Position numbers and translations under genes: made by a program | Assembly: GCA_024225035.1 (NCBI GenBank) | Contig: JAAEMX010000170.1 | Coordinates: 28,466-92,465, forward strand | DNA from: Lentisphaerota bacterium | GTDB lineage: Bacteria; Verrucomicrobiota; Lentisphaeria; Victivallales; Victivallaceae | DNA: 64,000 nt | Direction: 5' to 3' | Shown: positions 27,937 to 36,435 of the stretch, piece by piece | How the letters are laid out: each line of letters opens with the position of its first letter | Numbering within the stretch: position 1 is the first letter of the stretch | Notes under the pieces: generated by a model | The model's input: only the letters and a program-made list of their open reading frames with translations | What the model was told of the DNA's origin: nothing | Database searches by the model: none

Positions 27937-29190
27937 ATGAGAGTAGTTTTTATTAAATTCTTTATTTTTGTATGTCTGTTTGTATTTTTCTTTCAGTTAA
28001 ATGGTTATGATATAGAAGAACTGGCAGTCTCAAGATATGTTTTTACTCCTCCTGCAATAGCAGAGAACGGGAGAAGTTTTGTTTATACAGGTGTTATCGG
28101 AAATACTAGAGAAATAGCTATATTTGTGTCGCACATGAATAATAACGGTACTTTTTCGAAACCGGTTCCTGCTGTTACGACAAAAATGACGGTTGTTGGA
28201 CTTAACCAGCGTTTTAACAGCTTTTTGCCGTTCAGTGGACAGTATACTCCAACAGGTTTTAATTCTCCAACTATTCAGAATGATATTATTGCTTTCAGCG
28301 GAACTCTTGATAATTGGAAGCAGGGGGTGTTTTATGCTATTAAATCTTCAGGGAGGTGGCAGGCTTATCCGATAGCAATGCAGGGAGAAAAGATTCCTGA
28401 AAAACAAAAACTGTTTTTTAAATCCTTCAATGCTCCTTACTGCACTATAAATTCAGAGGTTATTTTTCTGGCTTCCTTGGAGAATAAAATAGATGTTGTC
28501 TATAAATGCAGAATTCCTCATCATTATAATGGCGAAAATATTACCGCGGAGCTACAATGCTTCTCTGATGCAAACCTGTTCAATTTTTACAATATATCTG
28601 TAGCTCAAGGAAATTTTGCAATGCGAGCACAAACAGCTACAGGAAAAAGCTATATTCATGTATTTGACCATGCTGAGAAGAAGTTGGTTATAGCAAGGCC
28701 TGAAGACTATACTGGTTTGCCTAAGGGAAATCTTTCTGTTGGCGGGCCATCATTTTTTGATGGGAAAGTCGCTTATTCAGTTTCTTCAAGTGATGAATAT
28801 GGTAAGGTTTCATATGCAATTTACACTAATGCAGGCAATAATCGCTTTTCGAAACCGGTTGTGACCTCTGGCAAAGCAATAAATTCGTCTAATAGTTTAC
28901 TGCTTAAGCTGCTTTGGAATCCTACTCTATTTATAAAGGACAATAAAGCTTATATTGTTTTTATGGGCTATTTGACTGAGAACGAAAGTACTTCAGGAAT
29001 TTATCTGGCTGAAATAGAAAATGGAAAAGTTTCTGTTAAGGCTGTAGCTGTGCCGGGACAAAAATTGTCTGGAAACAGGATAATCAGCAGTGCTGAAATT
29101 GGAGCAGTCGGTATTCGTAATGGAGTAATACCGATGGCTTTAAAGATGAATGATGGGGATAGTGTGATTGCCGTAACAAAAATCTATTAA
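27937..29190 (+). CDS. Secreted propeller-like protein (paralogue 1)
   Basis: The 417-residue protein opens with a Sec signal (basic MRVVFIKFF, a hydrophobic core of about 15 residues, then NGYDIEE). The mature part is beta-rich with repeated blocks resembling TolB/WD-type blades, such as GRSFVYTGV near residue 46, IAIFVSHMN near 65 and VIFLASLENKIDVVYKCRIP near 170. It is a clear paralogue of the protein at 48033: both share an (A/V)xxPPxI(A/S)E(N/D)G(R/K)SFVYT start and matching blocks to the end. No catalytic motif is seen. AAGGAG lies seven bases before the ATG. Likely location is the periplasm or outside the cell. Confidence 0.7.
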   Translation: MRVVFIKFFIFVCLFVFFFQLNGYDIEELAVSRYVFTPPAIAENGRSFVYTGVIGNTREIAIFVSHMNNNGTFSKPVPAVTTKMTVVGLNQRFNSFLPFSGQYTPTGFNSPTIQNDIIAFSGTLDNWKQGVFYAIKSSGRWQAYPIAMQGEKIPEKQKLFFKSFNAPYCTINSEVIFLASLENKIDVVYKCRIPHHYNGENITAELQCFSDANLFNFYNISVAQGNFAMRAQTATGKSYIHVFDHAEKKLVIARPEDYTGLPKGNLSVGGPSFFDGKVAYSVSSSDEYGKVSYAIYTNAGNNRFSKPVVTSGKAINSSNSLLLKLLWNPTLFIKDNKAYIVFMGYLTENESTSGIYLAEIENGKVSVKAVAVPGQKLSGNRIISSAEIGAVGIRNGVIPMALKMNDGDSVIAVTKIY

Positions 29191-29266
29191 ATGTGTAGCA
29201 TATGACAATAAGAGATCATTGTTTTAGTCTCCCATTGCCTTTTTCGTAAGTGCGACAAGATTCACA

Positions 29267-30145
29267 TCAGGAATCAGTGTAAAACTGTTTTTCTCTGTCC
29301 CTAATGTTTTGAGCTCCTATGAAGTCAAAATATTCTTCAAAGTTAACCATATTATTTTCAAAACCTGAAGTAGTTCCATGTTCTTTAAGGTATCCGGCCA
29401 TGACCCTCATGGCTTTGACTGCTGTAAAAACGGTTGAGCAGGGGTATGCTACTACGCTATATCCGAGCTCTTGTAATTCCGTTGCAGATAGAATAGGGGT
29501 TTGTCCGCCTTCAATCATATTAGCAAAACTTGGGACACCCAGCTTGTTAAGAACAGCGTTTACTTTTTTCATATCCTCAATGTCATGAACAGCCTCTACA
29601 AATATCATATCCGCACCGTTTTGAGCATAGATTTCAGATCTTCTGACTGCCTCATCAATACCGTATACTGCTGCCGAATCAGTTCGTGCCATTATTGAGA
29701 AATGCGGATTTTTTCTTGCATACTGCGCAGCTTTCAGCTTTGGCAGAAAATCTTTTACAGGGATAACATCTTTGCCTTTCATATGACCGCATCGTTTTGG
29801 CCATGTCTGGTCTTCTATAAAAAGGCCCGCAGCTCCGATTCTTTCACATTCTTCTACGATTCTTATAACATTATTAGCATCACCATAGCCCGTATCAATA
29901 TCAACAAAAACTGGGATATCTACTGAGTTAATAATATTTTTGTACTGGTTAAGAAGCTCCATGCCATTCAATAACCCAATGTCCGGTTTGCCGATCAGGC
30001 TGCCTGTAACTCCATAGCCGGCAGCACATATTGCTTCAAAACCGGCTTCTTCGAGAACTTTGGCTGACAGCCCGTCATGGCAGCATGGAATAACCATAAT
30101 TTCAGGTGCGTATACTAATTCCTTGAATTTTTTCTGCTTATTCAT
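29267..30145 (-). CDS. Isocitrate lyase/PEP mutase superfamily enzyme (2-methylisocitrate or dimethylmalate lyase type)
   Basis: The 292-residue barrel shows the superfamily signatures in order: GYGVTGSLIGKPD near residue 43, VFVDIDTGYGD near 79, FIEDQTWPKRCGHM near 109, IMARTDS near 150 and GADMIFVEA near 177. KRCGH carries the catalytic cysteine of the lyase branch, so a C-C lyase such as methylisocitrate, dimethylmalate or oxaloacetate-type is more likely than a phosphonate mutase. Which 2-hydroxy acid is cleaved cannot be read. No methylcitrate synthase or dehydratase is adjacent. AGAGGAC lies before the ATG. It ends convergently with the secreted protein to its left. Confidence 0.85.
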   Translation of the reverse strand: MNKQKKFKELVYAPEIMVIPCCHDGLSAKVLEEAGFEAICAAGYGVTGSLIGKPDIGLLNGMELLNQYKNIINSVDIPVFVDIDTGYGDANNVIRIVEECERIGAAGLFIEDQTWPKRCGHMKGKDVIPVKDFLPKLKAAQYARKNPHFSIMARTDSAAVYGIDEAVRRSEIYAQNGADMIFVEAVHDIEDMKKVNAVLNKLGVPSFANMIEGGQTPILSATELQELGYSVVAYPCSTVFTAVKAMRVMAGYLKEHGTTSGFENNMVNFEEYFDFIGAQNIRDREKQFYTDS

Positions 30146-30200
30146 AATGTCCTCTATATTCTTTTTTTCTGCTTAGATTTACAGCAATAGTATAACCAAG

Positions 30201-31475
30201 TCATGATTGCGACAATTTGAACTGGGATAAACTTTCTTTTATGTCGCGTCCTGAAGGATCCTGATAAGTTGACAAACCAAATTCTGGAACGATTGTCAGT
30301 ATATGATCAAAAACATCCGCTTGGATTTCTTCATATCTTACCCAGTCGGTGTCATTTGTAAAAACATATATTTCAATTGGCAGACCTTTGGCAGTAGGCT
30401 GCAGCTGCCTGACAATGAAAGTCATGCTGTTATGAATGTTAGCATTGTTTGCCAGATACTCTTTTATGTAATAGCGGAATGTGCCAACATTTGTTAATCT
30501 TCTGGCATTTACTTTTGAGCTTGAGCTGATATCCCACTTTTGATTTTCTTCTTTCAGTTCCTGTTCTTTTCTGCAGATATATTCACTTATCAGCTTATTT
30601 TTCTTGAGTTTATTCAAATCTTTTTCATCAAGAAACTTGAAGCTGTGCATGTCAAGAATTACAGAACGTTTAATCCTTCTTCCTCCGGAATTAACCATTC
30701 CGCGCCAGTTTTGAAATGAATTGCTTACAAGAGCATAGGTCGGGATATTTATAATCGTCTTGTCGAAATTCTGAACTTTCACCGTTGTCAGTGAAATATC
30801 AACAACGTCGCCGTTTGCTCCAAATTTAGGCATTTCAATCCAATCACCCTTTCGAACCATCTTCTGACCTGATAATTGAATCGATGCAACCAGTCCTAAG
30901 ATTGAGTCTTTGAACACCAACATGGCAACACCGGCGATAACCCCCAAGGCTTTAAGAAGTGCCCATGGAGATTGCTGCAGCAGCAAGGATATTATAATTA
31001 TAGCCGCGGCAAAATAAAAGAAAATCTTGATTACCTGCAGAAAACTTTTAATTGGGACTTCACTTGATGACTCATAAGTATTGTAAATTTTCTCTATGGT
31101 ATTTAAGGCCGCACCTACTATCAGAATTCCAGCAAAAGTCATGTATAATGCGCATGCAAGATTGATATATTTCAGTAAACCACCGGCACCGTTCACAAAT
31201 ATCATATCGGAAATAAAATAAACTATTATACCCGGAATAAGTAATGCTAACCTGTCAGGAAGTTTTTCCTGAAAAACAATATCATCCCATTTTGTGCTTG
31301 TACGCTGAGCTATTTTTTTGCAGAAAGACAGTAAATAGTGTTCAATAAGCTTTTTTACCAGCCAACTGACAAGTAATATTGCACCTATCAGTATCAGAAT
31401 TGAAAGGTATTCAGATGCCACCGGGGGAATATGTAATCCCACAAAAAAGTCTATAAGTATTTTCTTCAAAGCCAT
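30201..31475 (-). CDS. MscS-family mechanosensitive channel, YbdG-like
   Basis: The 424-residue protein has about five membrane segments followed by the MscS pore-lining helix and beta domain: GVIAGVAMLVFKDSILGLVASIQL near residue 180, then GDWIEMPKFGANGDVVDISLTTVKVQNFD and IIN(I)PTYALVSNSFQNW. The length and the long charged C-terminal domain match E. coli YbdG rather than small MscS. It releases solutes on hypo-osmotic shock. The ATG at 31475 has GGAG six bases upstream and is preferred over an in-frame TTG 24 bases earlier. It is followed by the lyase gene after 55 bases, possibly in one transcript. Confidence 0.9.
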   Translation of the reverse strand: MALKKILIDFFVGLHIPPVASEYLSILILIGAILLVSWLVKKLIEHYLLSFCKKIAQRTSTKWDDIVFQEKLPDRLALLIPGIIVYFISDMIFVNGAGGLLKYINLACALYMTFAGILIVGAALNTIEKIYNTYESSSEVPIKSFLQVIKIFFYFAAAIIIISLLLQQSPWALLKALGVIAGVAMLVFKDSILGLVASIQLSGQKMVRKGDWIEMPKFGANGDVVDISLTTVKVQNFDKTIINIPTYALVSNSFQNWRGMVNSGGRRIKRSVILDMHSFKFLDEKDLNKLKKNKLISEYICRKEQELKEENQKWDISSSSKVNARRLTNVGTFRYYIKEYLANNANIHNSMTFIVRQLQPTAKGLPIEIYVFTNDTDWVRYEEIQADVFDHILTIVPEFGLSTYQDPSGRDIKESLSQFKLSQS

Positions 31476-31749
31476 AAATTCTCCATCAATTTTTTTCAAA
31501 TTTAAAACTATGCAAGGACTGCTTAGTCAATCATAATTATATTGATAGAGACTTAATTGACTTTATTATTGTTCCACGATGTAAAAGCTTTCTTAGTATT
31601 AAGGTAAATATCTGAGTGTCAAGTTTATGATATTATATTGTCTTGTTGCAACGCTAAATTTACGCAGTATATTAATTATTCTGCAAAAGCTGCAAGAATC
31701 ATGAGTGGGAATTATACGTCAAAAAAACACTTAAATATTGGTGTCTTTC

Positions 31750-33192
31750 ATGAAAGAAGAAAAGAATTATCATATGGATGTTGAGGCTTTCCGTAAACAT
31801 GGTAAGCAGGTAATTGACTGGCTGGCAGATTATTATGAAAGTATTGAAGACTATCCAGTCCTCTCGCAAGTTGCTCCCGGTGAAATTAGAAACAGTTTAC
31901 CGGCACATCCTCCTGTTAAGGGCGAAAGTTTTGATGATATGTTAAAGGACGTTTCAGATATTATCACCAAAGGAATTACGCATTGGCAGTCACCTAATTT
32001 TTATGCTTATTTCCCCGCAAATGTCTCCGGGCCATCAATTCTTGGTGAATTATTGTCTGCCGGTTTTGGTGTTCAGGGAATGCTTTGGAGCACCAGTCCG
32101 GCTTGTACTGAGCTTGAGACTCATGTTATGGATTGGCTGGCTGAGGCATTACAGTTGCCTGAAAAATTTTATTCACGTTCAACGGGGGGAGGGGTGATTG
32201 AAGATTCAGCTTCATCAGCGGCATTATGCGCGTTGCTTGCCGCCAGAGAGAGAGTAACGAATAATCGCTCCGCCGATTTTCACGAAAAAATGAGTAAATG
32301 TACCATATACATATCTTCTCAGACCCATTCTTCTTTGAAAAAAGCCTGTATAATTGCCGGAATTTCTGATAATAATATTCGGTACATTCCTGTAGATGAA
32401 AACTATTCCATGAATCCAGACGAACTGTTAAGCAGAATATGTCAGGATAGGCATGATGGTTTTATTCCGATGTTTGTATGTGCTTCGGTTGGTACTACAT
32501 CTTCCCTGGCAATCGACCCGGTTTTGCAGGTTGGTGAGATTTGCAGTGCAGAGCAAATCTGGCTTCATATAGATGCGGCCATGGCTGGTACTGCTGCTGT
32601 TTGTCCTGAGTACAGGTATTTGATTGATGGCGTAGAGCTTGCTGACAGCTTTTCATTCAACCCTCACAAATGGATGTTTACTAATTTTGACTGTAACTGC
32701 TTTTATGTAGCGGATAAAAATGAGCTGGTAAAGGCGTTGACTATCAATCCGGAATATTTAAAGAATAAGTACAGTGATGCCAACGAAGTCATTGACTACA
32801 GGGACTGGCAGGTATCCCTTGGACGCAGGTTCAGGTCATTGAAACTCTGGTTTGTCATCAGATACTACGGGCTTGAAGGTATTCGCTACCATATCAAAAA
32901 GCACATTGGGATTACAAAGCAGCTTACAGCTATGATTCAGAAAAATGCTGATTTTGAAATATTATCGCCGGTATCACTGAACCTTATTTGTTTTCGGCAT
33001 AATAAAGGCAATGATTTTAATAAAAAACTGTTGGACGAGCTTAATAAAAGCGGCAAGATATTTATGAGCCACACTGTTCTAGATGGTAAATATTATATCA
33101 GGCTTTGCGTTGGGCAAACTAATACTGAGCTGAGCCATGTGGAGAAAGCATGGAAATTGATCGAAGAGACTGCAGATCAACTTAAAGGCTGA
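31750..33192 (+). CDS. Pyridoxal-phosphate-dependent aromatic amino acid decarboxylase (group II)
   Basis: The 480-residue enzyme follows the DOPA/tyrosine/tryptophan decarboxylase plan: HWQSPNFYAYFPANVSGPSILGE near residue 76, STSPACTELETHVMDWL near 110, IHIDAAMAGTA near 275 and SFNPHKWMFTNFDCN near 303, in which Lys forms the Schiff base with PLP. C-terminal features R-x-L-K-x-W-x-x-x-R and IRLCVGQTNT also match. It converts an aromatic amino acid to its amine and CO2, giving trace amines or acid resistance. The precise substrate is unknown. The ATG at 31750 is preferred to a TTG upstream, although its ribosome site is weak. No amine transporter is adjacent. Confidence 0.9.
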   Translation: MKEEKNYHMDVEAFRKHGKQVIDWLADYYESIEDYPVLSQVAPGEIRNSLPAHPPVKGESFDDMLKDVSDIITKGITHWQSPNFYAYFPANVSGPSILGELLSAGFGVQGMLWSTSPACTELETHVMDWLAEALQLPEKFYSRSTGGGVIEDSASSAALCALLAARERVTNNRSADFHEKMSKCTIYISSQTHSSLKKACIIAGISDNNIRYIPVDENYSMNPDELLSRICQDRHDGFIPMFVCASVGTTSSLAIDPVLQVGEICSAEQIWLHIDAAMAGTAAVCPEYRYLIDGVELADSFSFNPHKWMFTNFDCNCFYVADKNELVKALTINPEYLKNKYSDANEVIDYRDWQVSLGRRFRSLKLWFVIRYYGLEGIRYHIKKHIGITKQLTAMIQKNADFEILSPVSLNLICFRHNKGNDFNKKLLDELNKSGKIFMSHTVLDGKYYIRLCVGQTNTELSHVEKAWKLIEETADQLKG

Positions 33193-33204
33193 GTTTTGCA
33201 AACT

Positions 33205-33232
33205 GGCAGGTTTATGCAAACATAAACCTGCC
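33205..33232. terminator. Bidirectional hairpin between convergent genes
   Basis: GGCAGGTTTATG pairs exactly with CATAAACCTGCC around CAAA, 12 bases past the decarboxylase stop and 15 before the lipase stop. Confidence 0.75.
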
Positions 33233-33247
33233 AATGTAATGCGTTAT

Positions 33248-34636
33248 TTATTGACTAGCAGTCTGTTTAACCGTTACATTAAGACAGGCAAGAATATAAT
33301 TGTATAGTGCCTGCTGCACTTGTTTTGTAGGATGAACTCTGTCCCAGAAAAAGTAATCATCCGGATCACCGCTCATTTCGCCGCTTTTTGCTACCATCAA
33401 GGCCATTCTAATATCGGCAGTATTTGGCAGAGCCATGTTGGCAATAGATCCTCGGTCTTCAAATGCGGTGTAGCCGCCTTGCCAGCATGAATCGGTTACA
33501 TTGGTGATTGATGTACCATATTTCTGGTTAAATTCGTTTATATTATTTATGCCCGATCTGAACAGGGAATAAATATCAATCAGCTTGAATGTTTTGTTCG
33601 GGAATTCAGTCTGAAGCTGGGCCACCATTTCCTGCAGTTTCTGATTATGTTGTGTGGAAAGAGCTTCAGTTGCGGTTGTATTTTTCAGGTCAAGCCGGCT
33701 TTCAGGAACAAGTGAAAGGTCGGGTTGGTTAATAAACACAAATTTACTTATGCCTTTATTAATTAGCTCAATAGTATTTTGCTTTATACTGGAAACAACA
33801 TTGCTTGTCAAACTGGCGATTTTGTCTGCAGACAGGTCTGCTGGCTCAGTCAAATAGTCGTTACCGCCGATCCAGTTAATTGCCAGAAACTGATTGAAAT
33901 TGTTCCAGCCTTTTAAACTGGCATTTGTTTGAAAAACTTCCAACTGACCTTTTAAACTATATGGTAGATGCTCAAAATCGGAATTGAATATTGCGGTAGC
34001 ACCGCCTACAGAGTAGTTACTCACTTCAATTCCAAACGGTCCCAGATCGTCCTTCAATAACTTTGACCAGACATCTGAGTTTGAAAACATTCCGTTGTAA
34101 TAACATCTGGAAGTAGGAATGATGCCTTTAGTATATTCAAACAGAGTTCCTTTATCAGAAACGCTGTCTCCAAAAATTAAAACTCTTTTTACGTTATTGA
34201 GGATATCGCTGTTTGTGATTTCAATCTTTTCGGGGTAGGCGGTTATAGTCACTCCTGGGGTTCCGTACCAGCTGTGCCAGTCTTTTGTCATATCATCCAG
34301 TCCAATATTTCCCTGAAGGTCTTTGAACTTATATGAATAACCATTCCAGTTATTATCAAGTTTTAAGGAAATGCTTGCTATTACGCTGTTATCTTTAAGT
34401 ATTTGAAAATATTTTGTGAGGTGCAGGTCGAATATTTGTCCGGTTGCTACGTAATTGAATAAAACCGTGTCGCGAGGAACTACTTGTTGTGTTTTTTCTA
34501 TTTTTCCAGAATCGTCTTTTTGTGTAATTGTTATCGGGCTGGTTGATTGATTGTACAGATAAATGTTTATGCCGGCTTTAGCGAAAGTGATTAGTGGTAG
34601 TGCGGTTAGTAGTAGGGATAAATAGAACTTGTGCAA
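33248..34636 (-). CDS. Secreted GDSL/SGNH lipase (PlaA/thermolabile hemolysin type)
   Basis: The 462-residue protein starts at a TTG preceded by AGGAG eight bases upstream. Its signal peptide ends near FAKA-GIN. After a beta domain of about 130 residues come the SGNH blocks: FGDSVSDKG near residue 156 (catalytic Ser), YSVGGAT near 208 (Gly), WIGGNDYL near 255 (Asn) and FFWDRVHPTKQ near 440 (catalytic Asp and His). FWDxVHPT is the hallmark of the group holding Legionella PlaA, Aeromonas GCAT and Vibrio thermolabile hemolysin, which act as phospholipases A, lysophospholipases or cholesterol acyltransferases. It is exported and could attack host membranes or scavenge lipid. Confidence 0.87.
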   Translation of the reverse strand: MHKFYLSLLLTALPLITFAKAGINIYLYNQSTSPITITQKDDSGKIEKTQQVVPRDTVLFNYVATGQIFDLHLTKYFQILKDNSVIASISLKLDNNWNGYSYKFKDLQGNIGLDDMTKDWHSWYGTPGVTITAYPEKIEITNSDILNNVKRVLIFGDSVSDKGTLFEYTKGIIPTSRCYYNGMFSNSDVWSKLLKDDLGPFGIEVSNYSVGGATAIFNSDFEHLPYSLKGQLEVFQTNASLKGWNNFNQFLAINWIGGNDYLTEPADLSADKIASLTSNVVSSIKQNTIELINKGISKFVFINQPDLSLVPESRLDLKNTTATEALSTQHNQKLQEMVAQLQTEFPNKTFKLIDIYSLFRSGINNINEFNQKYGTSITNVTDSCWQGGYTAFEDRGSIANMALPNTADIRMALMVAKSGEMSGDPDDYFFWDRVHPTKQVQQALYNYILACLNVTVKQTASQ

Positions 34637-34973
34637 GATTCCTTCTCCTTGTTTTTTCTACTATTTTTTTTGACAGGAACGACCTGTTTTTCTAAAAAAT
34701 GCTCCTTGGCATCGCGCCAGATATAAGAAGTTGCATTTAAATTCAGGAACGTTCTGCTTCAAAAAAACATATTTTACAAAGCTGAAGGGAATTAAAAATT
34801 TATAAATTATGGTTAATAGTTATACATTACTTTGCTTCGACAAATTTGCTTTATTATAGCAAGAAATCCTAATAAATGTTAGCTTGTTTCATAGTAATAG
34901 TACACTAAAACCATTTTTTGTTCCCTGCTGAAAAGAGTTTTTATGCTAAAGCCTGTAAATATTTACTTCGAAG
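34637..34973. other. Spacer with an ATAAATGTTAG motif
   Basis: No gene. ATAAATGTTAG lies at 34872-34882, just after a small TTGCT/AGCAA hairpin, a pairing seen near other copies. The lipase promoter should be in the left part. Confidence 0.45.
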
Positions 34974-35885
34974 TTATAAAATTCTGTCTTTAGACTTAAT
35001 TATTATGTACACTCCCAAGTCAAATCTTCCTGACAGGCTGGCTGACTTTAAGCTTTTGCAGAACCTTGAATTATTATAGTCCCAGAAAGAGGAATAATTT
35101 TTACCGGTTCCTGGATCCATATAAGAGCCGTCAGGCCGGTACATTATCCAATGGAGATTGTGACTGGTAAAGTTTTGTTTGGGTTCTTTTTTGCAAGTAA
35201 TATAGTCGTAAACAGGTTTAAATTTAAAATTTTCAATGGAGACTAGAACCATCATTCTTTCATTTTTTTTAAGCTTGGGAGGTGCGAATCTCTGAATATT
35301 AGCTTTTTTGAACATTAATTTGTATTCATCCGGATAATACCATTCAAGAAACTTTGGTATTATACAGACTTCGTAATTGAATTTAGTTTTAGAGTTATTG
35401 TTGAGAAAATCAATATAATTCAAGATGCCACTCGGGAGTACCTCACCACGATTTTTAATAGGATACTCCTGCAGTTCAGATGAATGTGAAATGTATTTCA
35501 GCCTTTCGGAGTTAGTCATGAAGGCGTAAATTGAATCAATAAGTATATTATCAGTGTTTTTAAGAGTGAAATTAGAAGATTTGTAGTATCCTTTTTTTAA
35601 ACGTTCGATGATTTTTTTATCTATTGGGAATTTACGAGTTTTTAGGGATATCTTTTCCCATGGTCTATTAGCATTTCCATTATAAAAACTTATAGGGAAT
35701 TTTTGGATTCCAAGCTCAAGAGCAGAGCACATAAATGTGCATGTGGCACAATTTTTTACCTTTGGTGGCTGTTTGATTATTAATTTAGTCATTTTAACAT
35801 TTATCCTTCCCAAAATTGTTAAATAAGTGGTGTAATGAATCATGTAGTCTATAAGATATATGTTGACAGTGAGACTCTTACGCAT
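34974..35885 (-). CDS. Hypothetical protein, possible papain-like cysteine protease
   Basis: The 303-residue protein has no family I recognise with certainty. Its layout could be that of a papain-fold enzyme: NCATCTFMCSAL near residue 43 as a Cys-helix segment, and SHNLHWIMYRPDGSYMDPGTG near 250 offering a His and an Asp at usual spacing. The start is uncertain. ATG 35885 lacks a ribosome site. ATG 35792 (MTKLIIKQPP) has GGAAGG 12 bases upstream and gives a 272-residue protein beginning just before the Cys segment. No signal peptide or membrane segment is present with the shorter start. A second candidate of the same broad type lies at 39794. Confidence 0.45.
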   Translation of the reverse strand: MRKSLTVNIYLIDYMIHYTTYLTILGRINVKMTKLIIKQPPKVKNCATCTFMCSALELGIQKFPISFYNGNANRPWEKISLKTRKFPIDKKIIERLKKGYYKSSNFTLKNTDNILIDSIYAFMTNSERLKYISHSSELQEYPIKNRGEVLPSGILNYIDFLNNNSKTKFNYEVCIIPKFLEWYYPDEYKLMFKKANIQRFAPPKLKKNERMMVLVSIENFKFKPVYDYITCKKEPKQNFTSHNLHWIMYRPDGSYMDPGTGKNYSSFWDYNNSRFCKSLKSASLSGRFDLGVYIIIKSKDRIL

Positions 35886-36019
35886 TTTTTATCTTCATCA
35901 GTATAATACTAGTCTCCTGAATCATGGTTTTAGTTACAATGATGAAAATTTTAACTCTAATCTAATAAAAAATCGGTATTTTTTGCGAATTGGCTGATTC
36001 TCTATATTGAAATATTTAT

Positions 36020-36039
36020 ATATGAGCATATGTTCATAT
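36020..36039. promoter_or_regulatory. ArsR/SmtB-type operator of the metal-export operon
   Basis: ATATGAGCATATGTTCATAT is a near-perfect 20-base palindrome with one mismatched pair. Its TGA..CATATG..TCA core is that of SmtB/CzrA/CadC operators. It lies 26 bases before the regulator's ATG, where binding would block RNA polymerase until metal is bound. Confidence 0.8.
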
Positions 36040-36064
36040 GTAAATACAAATATGTAAGGTGGAC

Positions 36065-36427
36065 ATGAGTAAAAAAGAAAAAATTGAAATTTGTCACTGT
36101 AATATAATTCATAACGACATAGTAGAAGAAGTGAGAAAATTGCTTCCGGGTAATGATGTTTGCATTAATCTGGCTGAATTTTATAAGGCCTTTGCAGATC
36201 AGACAAGGCTTAAAATTCTGAAAGCATTGCTGCATTCTGAAATGTGTGTGTGTGACTTAACCGCCGCTTTGGGGATGACCCAGTCGGCAATTTCACATCA
36301 GCTCAGAATTCTGAAAAATATGAAGTTGGTTAAATATAGGAAGGCCGGCAAAGTAATTTATTATTCTTTAGATGACAATCATATAAAGGATATTTTCAAA
36401 GCCGGATTTGATCACATAAATGAGTAG
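36065..36427 (+). CDS. cadC: CadC/SmtB-type metal-sensing repressor
   Basis: The 121-residue winged-helix protein has the ArsR core (FADQTRLKILKALLHSE...QSAISHQLRILKNMKLVKYRK). It has metal-site residues of the CadC kind: CHC near residue 11, CVCDL in the recognition area near 60 (the alpha-3N site for Cd, Pb or Bi), and D-x-x-H...H near the C-terminus (DDNHIKDIFKAGFDH, the alpha-5 Zn site). The ATG at 36065 follows GGTGG. It is eight bases upstream of the P-type ATPase and just downstream of its own operator, so it represses the pair until metal arrives. Confidence 0.9.
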   Translation: MSKKEKIEICHCNIIHNDIVEEVRKLLPGNDVCINLAEFYKAFADQTRLKILKALLHSEMCVCDLTAALGMTQSAISHQLRILKNMKLVKYRKAGKVIYYSLDDNHIKDIFKAGFDHINE

Positions 36428-36435
36428 GATTAATT